A stretch of DNA of 64,000 bases from Mycobacterium sp. E1214. GTDB taxonomy: Bacteria > Actinomycetota > Actinomycetes > Mycobacteriales > Mycobacteriaceae. The stretch spans positions 1 through 64,000 of the forward strand of contig NZ_LZJC01000039.1 of the NCBI RefSeq assembly GCF_001666755.1, in the 5' to 3' direction. Positions 27,861-34,701 of this stretch are shown one piece after another (position 1 is the first letter of the stretch; each line of letters begins with the position of its first letter). The position numbers and the translations under genes were made by a program. The notes below the pieces were generated by a model. That model was not told the origin of the DNA. It searched no databases and was given only the letters and a program-made list of their open reading frames with translations.

Positions 27861-27892
27861 GGTGGCCCGGTCCCCGTCGGGGCCGGGCCACC
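27861..27892 (+). terminator. Strong hairpin after the CsbD-like gene
   Basis: GGTGGCCCGG (27861-27870) pairs perfectly with CCGGGCCACC (27883-27892), with an inner CCCC/GGGG pair, starting 14 bases after the stop. No T-run follows, as is usual for mycobacterial terminators. Confidence 0.6.
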
Positions 27893-27950
27893 GCCATGCG
27901 CGCGTCGGGCGCCGGGAATGAATCACCGCACACCTGGCGTAGAACCACGC

Positions 27951-28373
27951 ATGAAGCTCAACGATGCGGCGCGCGCTCTCATCGGTGACGGCGCCGACGC
28001 GACCCTGGTTACGCTCAATCCCGACGGCAGCCCCCAGGTCAGCCTGGTCTGGGTCGCGCTGCAATCGACCCCCGACGGCGACGAACTCGTCACCGCCCAC
28101 CTGGCCGCGCACAAGAAGGTTCGCAACGTCCGCGCGGATCCCCGCGTCGCGGTCACGATCGTTTCCCTCGCGCCGGGCCAGGGGATGCGCCCATACCTGT
28201 CGATCGCCGGCACCGCCCGGATCGTCGAGGGCGGCGCGCCGGAGCTGTTGCGGCAACTCAACCCGGTGCTCGGCGACCCCAACCTGCCCTTCCCGCCCGA
28301 CGACGCGCCGCCGGGATACCTCACCCGCATCAAGATCGAGAAGGTGGGCGGCATCGGACCCTGGGCGACCTGA
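27951..28373 (+). CDS. PPOX-class FMN/F420-dependent oxidoreductase
   Basis: This 140-residue split-barrel protein is related to pyridoxamine 5'-phosphate oxidase and the mycobacterial F420-binding proteins. Visible marks are ATLVTLNPDGSPQVSLVWVA near 18-37 and KKVRNVRADPRVAVTI near 58-73, the typical cofactor-phosphate strand. It is likely a homodimer that reduces or oxidises small molecules with F420 or FMN. The ATG at 27951 starts the homology directly. It stands alone between the CsbD hairpin and the molybdoenzyme gene 50 bp downstream, with which it may be co-transcribed. Confidence 0.82.
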   Translation: MKLNDAARALIGDGADATLVTLNPDGSPQVSLVWVALQSTPDGDELVTAHLAAHKKVRNVRADPRVAVTIVSLAPGQGMRPYLSIAGTARIVEGGAPELLRQLNPVLGDPNLPFPPDDAPPGYLTRIKIEKVGGIGPWAT

Positions 28374-28423
28374 CCTCGCTCTTCGTACTTCCGCTACCGG
28401 TCGTCGCGGAATACAGTGGGTGG

Positions 28424-30658
28424 ATGGAACCCGGCGCCGACGGCACCCACATTCGCACCTGTCCGCTGTGTGAAGCCATGTGCGGCTTGGCAATTGAGGT
28501 CAAAGCCGGCACCGTCACCGGCATCCGCGGCAACCGCGACGACGTGTGGAGCCGCGGCCACCTGTGCCCCAAGGGGACGTCGCTGGGAGCGGTGCACCAC
28601 GACCCGGACCGGATCCGCAGACCGATGATCAAGGTCGACGGCCAGTGGCGCGAGGTCAGTTGGGACGCGGCATTTCGGCGCTGCACCGAGCTGCTGACGC
28701 CGGTGATCGAACGCCACGGCATCGGCGCCGTCACCGCCTACACCGGCAACCCGCTGGCGCACTCGTTCTCGCTGGCCCGGTACGCGGGCATCCTGCTGGG
28801 CATGTCGGGAATTCCGGTGACGTATTCGCCGGGCACCGTCGACCAGTGGCCCAAGAATCTGTCGTCGCATCTGATGTACGGCTTGTGGTGGAACTTCCCG
28901 GTGCCCGACATCGAACGCACCGACCTGCTCGTGATCATGGGCGCCAATCCCGCGGCGTCGCAGGGATCGCTACTGGCCGCGCCGGACGTGATGGGCCTGA
29001 TCGACGGAATCCGCCGGCGCGGCAAGGTGATCGTCATCGACCCCGTGCGCACCCAGACCGCCGCGCGCGCCGACGAGTGGTTGCCCATCGTTCCCGGCAC
29101 GGACGCGGCGCTGCTGTTGGCCGTCGCGCACACGCTGTTCGACGAGGGCCTCACCAATCCCGGCCCGCACGTCGACGGGATCGACACCATGCGCCGCGTC
29201 GCCGCGGACTGGCCCCCGGAGCGGGTCAGCGCGGCGACCGGCATCGCCGCCGACCGCATCCGGGGCCTGGCGCGCGAACTCGCCGGCACCGCGAGGTCGG
29301 TGGTGTACGGCCGTATCGGCCTGTGCAACCAGGAGTTCGGCAGCCTCGCCAGTTGGCTGGTGGACGTGATCAACATCCTCACCGGCCACTTCGACACCCC
29401 GGGCGGGGCGATGTTCCCCCGGCCGGCGGCGTGGTCGATCACCACCCAGCCGCTGCCCGGCCTCGAGGGCGGACTCGCCGACTTTGGCCGCTGGCGCACC
29501 CGGGTGCGCGGCGCGAAGGAGGTGCTCGGACAGGCACCGGTGTCCTGCATGGCCGAGGAGATCGCCACGCCGGGGGAGGGGCAGCTCAAGGCGCTGATCA
29601 CCGTCGCCGGCAACCCGGTGCTGTCCACGCCGGGCGGCGACAAGCTCGACGAGGTGCTACCGAAATTGGACGCGATGATCTCCGTGGACCTGTGGCTCAA
29701 CGAAACGACCCGCCACGCCGACGTGATCCTGCCCGGGCTGTCGCCGCTGGAGCAGCCGCACCACGACGACCTCATCCTGTTGTTCGCCATTCACAGCGTG
29801 GCCAACTACTCCGCCCCGGTCTTCGATCCCGGCGAACGCCCGCACGAATGGGAGATCCTGATCCGGTTGACGGGCCTGTGCACCGGGACACCGGCCGAGG
29901 ACGTCGACGTCGCGGCCATCGACGACGGCTTCTTCGACTACCTGGCGTTCACCCGGGGGCTCGACGGGGCGCAGCTGCGCAAGACTTACGACCACGGCGG
30001 CCCCGAACGGATGCTGGACCTCACGCTGCGCACCGGCCCCTTCGGTGATCAGTACGGCGCCCGGCCCGGCGGGCTCACCCTGGACCTGCTCAAGGCCAAC
30101 CCCAACGGCATCGACTTCGGGCCGATGACGCCGCAGCTGCCGGGGCTCCTGGGCACCCCGGACCGCAAGATCCGGCTCGCCCCGCAGTATCTGCTCGACG
30201 ACCTGCCCCGGCTGGCGGCGCGGCTGGAGCGGCCCGCCGAGCCGCTGGTCCTGGTGAGCCGCCGCCATCTGCGGTCGAACAACACGTGGCTGCACAACGT
30301 GCCGGCGTTGATGAAGGGCCGGGACCGGTGCACGCTGCTCATCCACCCCGACGACGCGGCCCGCCACGGGGTCGGTGACGGCGACGTCGTCACGGTGAAA
30401 TCCGCGGCCGGCGAAATCGCGGTGCCGGTGGAGGTCACCGGCGCGATCAAGCCCGGCGTGGTGTCGATGCCGCACGGCTGGGGCCACGGCAAGCCGGGCA
30501 CCCGCATGGCGGTGGCCAACGGCTCGCCGGGCGTCAACACCAATGTCTTGTCGCCGCCCACCTTCGTCGACGAGCCCTCGGGTAACGGGGCATTGAACGG
30601 AATCCCGGTAACGCTCATTCACGAGCAGGCGAAATCGCCGTCGCTGCAACCGCTTTGA
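28424..30658 (+). CDS. Molybdopterin-dependent oxidoreductase (Rv0197-like, formate dehydrogenase/DMSO reductase family)
   Basis: This 744-residue protein has an N-terminal 4Fe-4S site (CPLCEAMCGL near 14-23, with the fourth ligand in HLCPKG near 46) and the four molybdo-bis-MGD domains. GANPAASQG near 170, HPGG-free mid domains and the C-terminal cofactor-binding domain beginning LVLVSRRHLRSNNTW near 608-622 are visible. No twin-arginine signal is present, so it acts in the cytoplasm. Length is close to Rv0197 of M. tuberculosis (762). The substrate is unknown. The ATG at 28424 has only a weak purine stretch before it. Confidence 0.88.
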   Translation: MEPGADGTHIRTCPLCEAMCGLAIEVKAGTVTGIRGNRDDVWSRGHLCPKGTSLGAVHHDPDRIRRPMIKVDGQWREVSWDAAFRRCTELLTPVIERHGIGAVTAYTGNPLAHSFSLARYAGILLGMSGIPVTYSPGTVDQWPKNLSSHLMYGLWWNFPVPDIERTDLLVIMGANPAASQGSLLAAPDVMGLIDGIRRRGKVIVIDPVRTQTAARADEWLPIVPGTDAALLLAVAHTLFDEGLTNPGPHVDGIDTMRRVAADWPPERVSAATGIAADRIRGLARELAGTARSVVYGRIGLCNQEFGSLASWLVDVINILTGHFDTPGGAMFPRPAAWSITTQPLPGLEGGLADFGRWRTRVRGAKEVLGQAPVSCMAEEIATPGEGQLKALITVAGNPVLSTPGGDKLDEVLPKLDAMISVDLWLNETTRHADVILPGLSPLEQPHHDDLILLFAIHSVANYSAPVFDPGERPHEWEILIRLTGLCTGTPAEDVDVAAIDDGFFDYLAFTRGLDGAQLRKTYDHGGPERMLDLTLRTGPFGDQYGARPGGLTLDLLKANPNGIDFGPMTPQLPGLLGTPDRKIRLAPQYLLDDLPRLAARLERPAEPLVLVSRRHLRSNNTWLHNVPALMKGRDRCTLLIHPDDAARHGVGDGDVVTVKSAAGEIAVPVEVTGAIKPGVVSMPHGWGHGKPGTRMAVANGSPGVNTNVLSPPTFVDEPSGNGALNGIPVTLIHEQAKSPSLQPL

Positions 30659-30843
30659 GGTTTCAGCCGGCAGCTGTTGAGGCGCAACGCCGCGCTCTTA
30701 TTAAACATGCGTCAAAAACGGCGCAGGGCAATGCATCCGGAGCCGATACGGTGTAAACGGCTTGCGTCTCTTTGTGGTTCAGTTCACCGGAATGGATTCG
30801 CCCGACCGGTGAACCGTGACCGCCCGCCGCTCGTCGGCATGGC

Positions 30844-31950
30844 ATGACCGTAACAACGTTTTCCACGTCCCCGCACCAGGGTGGTCGCCAGGGTTGCGCG
30901 GGACCCCGCATCGCCGGAACCGCGGTGGCATTCACCTCGAACCGGTACGACCAGGCCGAAGTCGCCCGTGAGCTCACCGAATTCGCCAACCCCGAGTTCA
31001 CCCGGTTCGCGCAGACGACCGGGGTCGACCACCGCAACCTCGCGCTGCCGCTGTCGCGTTACCCGACGTTGAGCGGCTTCACCGAGGCCAACAACGCCTA
31101 CCTCGAGGTCGCCGTCGACCTTGGCGAGCAGGCGATCCGCTCGGCGCTGGCCGCAGCGAACATCGAACCTCGCGAGGTGGATACCGTCGTCATGGTGTCA
31201 AGCACCGGGATCGCCGTGCCGACCATTGACGCGCGCGTGATGACCCGGGTCGGCCTGCGCCCCGACGTCAAGCGGGTCCCGTTGTTCGGGCTCGGTTGCG
31301 TGGCGGGCGCGGCCGGGATGGCTCGTGTGTACGACTACCTGCACGGCTATCCCGAAGACGTGGCCGTGTTGTGCTCGGTCGAGTTGTGCTCGCTGACCTT
31401 GCAGCGCGACGACACCTCGATCCCCGCGCTGATCGGCATCTCGCTGTTCGGGGACGGCGCGGCGGCCGTGGTCGCCACGGGATCGGAGCGAAAGGGATTG
31501 AGCGACACCGCGCAACGCGGCCCGCGCGTGTTGGCCACCCGCAGTCGCGTCGTGCCCGAGACGGTCGACGTGATGGGCTGGAACGTCGGGACGAGCGGGT
31601 TCCAATTGGTCATGTCGCGCGACGTGCCGAAGATGGCCGACGACTACCTGCGCGCCGAGGTCGACGGGTTCCTGGCCGATCACGGGTTGTCGCTGGCGGA
31701 CGTCTCGGCCTGGATCTGCCATCCCGGCGGTCCGAAGGTGCTCGACTCGGTGGAGAACGCGCTGAACCTGCCGGCCGAGGCGCTGCGGCACAGCCGAGAA
31801 TCCATGCGCGAGAACGGAAACGTGTCCTCGGTGTCGGTGCTCGACGTGTTGCGGCGCACCGTTGCCGAGCCGCCCCCGGCGGGATCCGTCGCGGTGATGC
31901 TCGCCATGGGGCCCGGCTTCAGCTTCGAATTGCTGCTGCTGCAATGGTGA
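30844..31950 (+). CDS. Type III polyketide synthase (chalcone synthase-like)
   Basis: This 368-residue condensing enzyme has the Cys-His-Asn triad of type III synthases: C152 (GLGCVAGAAG), H293 (ICHPGG) and N326 (ENGNVSS). Mycobacterial relatives (Pks10, Pks11, Pks18) take long-chain acyl-CoA starters and malonyl-CoA and make alkylpyrones. The start ATG at 30844 is the only good one. The stop overlaps the start region of the following methyltransferase (GTGA), so the two proteins are coupled. This arrangement equals that of bpsA-bpsB in Bacillus, where the second enzyme methylates the alkylpyrone. A methylated alkylpyrone or resorcinol is the inferred product. Confidence 0.92.
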   Translation: MTVTTFSTSPHQGGRQGCAGPRIAGTAVAFTSNRYDQAEVARELTEFANPEFTRFAQTTGVDHRNLALPLSRYPTLSGFTEANNAYLEVAVDLGEQAIRSALAAANIEPREVDTVVMVSSTGIAVPTIDARVMTRVGLRPDVKRVPLFGLGCVAGAAGMARVYDYLHGYPEDVAVLCSVELCSLTLQRDDTSIPALIGISLFGDGAAAVVATGSERKGLSDTAQRGPRVLATRSRVVPETVDVMGWNVGTSGFQLVMSRDVPKMADDYLRAEVDGFLADHGLSLADVSAWICHPGGPKVLDSVENALNLPAEALRHSRESMRENGNVSSVSVLDVLRRTVAEPPPAGSVAVMLAMGPGFSFELLLLQW

Positions 31951-32462
31951 CAGGGAACATGTACTACTGCCTTTTCATCCTCGCGATCGGCGCCGAGCGG
32001 CTCGTCGAGCTCGCCGTGGCCCAGCGCAACGCCGGGTGGTCGATGGCAAACGGCGGCAAGGAGTTCGGCCGCGATCACTACCCGGCGATGGTGAGCATGC
32101 ACGCCCTGCTGCTGGTCTCCTGCGTCGTGGAGACCTGGGTCCTGCACCGCCCGTTCATCCCCGCGCTGGGCTGGCCGATGGTGGCGATCGTGGCACTGAG
32201 CACCGTGGTCCGGTGGCGGTGCGTGAGCACCCTCGGCAAACACTGGAACCCGCGGTTGATCGTGATTCCGGGCGCACCGCTGGTGCGCGACGGGATGTAC
32301 CGCTGGGTGCGCCACCCCAACTACACCGCGGTGGCCGCCGAGGTCGCGGCGCTCCCGCTCGTCCATTCGGCGTGGCTGACGGCTCTGGTGTTCAGCGCCG
32401 CCAACGCGCTCGTGCTCACGGTGCGCATTCGCGCCGAGAACGCGGCGCTGGGCCTGGCCTGA
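31947..32462 (+). CDS. Isoprenylcysteine carboxyl methyltransferase-family membrane protein
   Basis: This 171-residue membrane protein has about five helices and the ICMT core: LGKHWNPRLIV near 97-107 and YRWVRHPNYTAVAAEV near 122-137; RHPNY and the late glutamate in RIRAENAAL bind S-adenosylmethionine. In bacteria such enzymes beside type III synthases O-methylate the polyketide, which is the likely role here. The GTG at 31947 overlaps the synthase stop by 4 bp; an ATG one codon earlier and the ATG at 31959, with AGGG before it, are alternatives. Confidence 0.86.
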   Translation: MTGNMYYCLFILAIGAERLVELAVAQRNAGWSMANGGKEFGRDHYPAMVSMHALLLVSCVVETWVLHRPFIPALGWPMVAIVALSTVVRWRCVSTLGKHWNPRLIVIPGAPLVRDGMYRWVRHPNYTAVAAEVAALPLVHSAWLTALVFSAANALVLTVRIRAENAALGLA

Positions 32463-32474
32463 GCCCGGTGGCCC

Positions 32475-33311
32475 TCAGGGGTCGATCGGGCGGTTGGTCC
32501 ACTGCCGGCCGGCCCGGCGCGTCGAGCGGAACCAGCCGCCCGCCGCGCCGGTGCCGCCGTCGGTGGGAATGGTGTGACCGGTGACGAAACCCGATAGCTC
32601 CGAGGCCAAGAACAGGATCACCCGGGCCTGATCGTCCGGCCGACCCATCCGGCCGACCGGAACCCACCGCGGCCACTGCTGGTGCTCCTCGGCCGTCAGC
32701 CACTGCGAGTAGGGGACTTGCAGGGACTCGGTGACGTCGGGGGCGATCGCGTTGACCCGCACCCCGAGGCCGCCCACCTGGACCGCGAGGCTGCGGGTGA
32801 ACCCGATGACCGCGGCCTTGAACGCGGCGTAGACCGGATCCTCCGGGTAGCCCCGCAGCCCCTCGACGGACGACACGTTGACGATCGCGCCGCTGCGCCG
32901 CTGGACCATCGCGGGCAAGAACGCGTGCGTGACGGCGAAGACGTGGTGCAGGTTGATGCGGTAGAGGTCGTCCCAGAACTGCGGGTCGGTGTCGACGAAC
33001 TCGCCCGGGTGGCGTAGCCAGTGGCCGACGTTATTGACCAGAGCGTCGACGCGGTCGAAGCGGTCACGCACGGTCTTCGCCAGGGCCGCTACCTGCTTCG
33101 TGTCCCGGACATCGGTGCCGACCGCCAGCGCCGACCCGCCCCCCGCGGCGATCTCGGCTGCGGTCGCCGCGGCGCGTTCGGCGTCGACGTCGGCGATGAC
33201 CACGTGCGCGCCATGGTCGGCGAACAATCGGGCGGTCGCGGCGCCGATTCCGCCGGCGCCGCCGGTCACGACCGCCACGCGGTCGGCGAGCAGGCGGTGG
33301 GGGCTGGCCAT
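32475..33311 (-). CDS. SDR-family oxidoreductase
   Basis: This 278-residue classical short-chain dehydrogenase has TGGAGGIG near 16-23 for NAD(P), ADVDAERA after the second strand (an aspartate that prefers NAD), NNVGHW in place of the common NNAG, catalytic serine in NVSSVEG and the YAAFK catalytic pair. The C-terminal part has GRMGRPDDQARVILFLASE and TIPTDGG, typical of FabG-like enzymes. The substrate is unknown. The ATG at 33311 was chosen because the fold begins there. It converges with the type III synthase/methyltransferase pair, with 12 bp between stops. Confidence 0.87.
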   Translation of the reverse strand: MASPHRLLADRVAVVTGGAGGIGAATARLFADHGAHVVIADVDAERAAATAAEIAAGGGSALAVGTDVRDTKQVAALAKTVRDRFDRVDALVNNVGHWLRHPGEFVDTDPQFWDDLYRINLHHVFAVTHAFLPAMVQRRSGAIVNVSSVEGLRGYPEDPVYAAFKAAVIGFTRSLAVQVGGLGVRVNAIAPDVTESLQVPYSQWLTAEEHQQWPRWVPVGRMGRPDDQARVILFLASELSGFVTGHTIPTDGGTGAAGGWFRSTRRAGRQWTNRPIDP

Positions 33312-33453
33312 GGGCCCATTCTGTCCCAGCCGCAACCGCACGCCACTACCCACTCCGGCGACGGCGCAAACGTGAGCAACGCTACAACCCGACGAAATCC
33401 TTATTCGTTTTCGCCGCCGGCAAACGGGTATTCCCAGCGCACCTTAGGAGCTG

Positions 33454-34518
33454 ATGCCAATGACGACAACGGATTCCACTCGGTTACTGCCAAGCCAGGC
33501 GATGACCCGGCGAATTCACCATCGACACAGCCCGCAGTCGGTTGCGGTGTCGATGGCCAGCCGGTTATTCGTGAAGAACGTGGTGCGCGCCTGGGCGATC
33601 CAGCCCAACCTGCACTGGCCCTTCGCGTACATCGACGGCTTGGCGGGCATGATGCCCCGCATCCCCACGATGGCCCAGATCCAGCCGGTCAAATTGGGGA
33701 ACTGCGCCGCCGAATGGATCCGTGCGCCCGGCGCCTCCACCAAGCGGGTGATCCTCTACTTGCACGGGGGCGCCTTCATGACCTGTGGGCTCAACACCCA
33801 CCGGTCGATGGTGGTGCGGCTGTCTAAAGAGGCCGACGCCGCCGTCCTCACGGTCGCCTACCGCAAGCTGCCGAAGCACCAGATCACCGACGCGATCGAC
33901 GACGGGATGGACGGGCTGCGCTGGCTGCAGCGGCACGGCTTCGACGGGGATCAGGTGGTCGTGGCCGGTGACTCGGCCGGCGGTTACCTGGCCTTCATGA
34001 CCACCCTGTTGGCCATCCGCAACGGGGAGATGCGCCCGGCGGGCGTCGCCACCATCTCGCCGTTCACCGACGCGGACCCGGCCCGCAAGCTGCGGCACCG
34101 CAACGCCCGGAAATGCTCGATGTTCACCCGTCGGGCCTTCACCATGTTCGCCGAATACCTCAGCCGCGCACAGGTTTTGGAAGACCAGAGCGATTCTCCC
34201 GGCAAGGTCGCCTCGCCGGTGGACGCCGACCTGACCGACCTGCCGCCGGTGACCATCCACGCCAGCGCCGACGAGTTGTTGCTCGCGGACGCGGAATTGA
34301 TGGCCGAGCGCCTGGAGGCCAGCGGTGTCCGGTGCGACCTGCACCTGTGGGACGGGCAGATTCACGACTTCCCGCTGGCCGCCGACATCCTGCCCGAAGG
34401 CAGGCGGGCGTTGCGCTACATCGGCGCCTTCATCAAGGACGTGACCGACGTCGGCGCGCCGGCGCGCCGGGCCCGCCCGTGGCGACCCGGGATGCCCACC
34501 CCCGCTGCGGCGGTCTAG
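33454..34518 (+). CDS. Hormone-sensitive-lipase-type alpha/beta hydrolase
   Basis: This 354-residue esterase or lipase has the HSL oxyanion motif YLHGGAF near 102-108, the nucleophile elbow GDSAGGYL near 172, and late aspartate and histidine in HASADELLL and QIHDFPL. It has no signal peptide, so acts in the cytoplasm on acyl esters, perhaps of lipids. It resembles the Lip group of mycobacteria, but I cannot give the exact member. The ATG at 33454 has AGGAG only 3 bases before it, so the in-frame ATG at 33460 may be the real start. A GC-rich hairpin 42 bases after the stop may end transcription. Confidence 0.87.
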   Translation: MPMTTTDSTRLLPSQAMTRRIHHRHSPQSVAVSMASRLFVKNVVRAWAIQPNLHWPFAYIDGLAGMMPRIPTMAQIQPVKLGNCAAEWIRAPGASTKRVILYLHGGAFMTCGLNTHRSMVVRLSKEADAAVLTVAYRKLPKHQITDAIDDGMDGLRWLQRHGFDGDQVVVAGDSAGGYLAFMTTLLAIRNGEMRPAGVATISPFTDADPARKLRHRNARKCSMFTRRAFTMFAEYLSRAQVLEDQSDSPGKVASPVDADLTDLPPVTIHASADELLLADAELMAERLEASGVRCDLHLWDGQIHDFPLAADILPEGRRALRYIGAFIKDVTDVGAPARRARPWRPGMPTPAAAV

Positions 34519-34559
34519 CCCCGTCGAAAAGCGCACGCGCGTAATGGGATTCGCTGTCC

Positions 34560-34583
34560 GCCGGCCGGCTGCGCCCGGCCGGC
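34560..34583 (+). terminator. GC-rich hairpin after the hydrolase gene
   Basis: GCCGGCCGG (34560-34568) and CCGGCCGGC (34575-34583) form a perfect 9-bp stem with a 6-base loop, 42 bases after the hydrolase stop and without a T-run. It is probably a factor-assisted or U-less terminator separating this gene from the FHA/ABC exporter. Confidence 0.45.
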
Positions 34584-34701
34584 GCCGCGTCGAGGGGGCG
34601 GCCACGCCTTTACTTGTCGATGCTTCACCCGATGCGGGCGGACGCCCCGCGCCGACGACGCGGGCGCCGGACCGCTCCGGCTGCCGTTACAGTTGGTCCC
34701 G

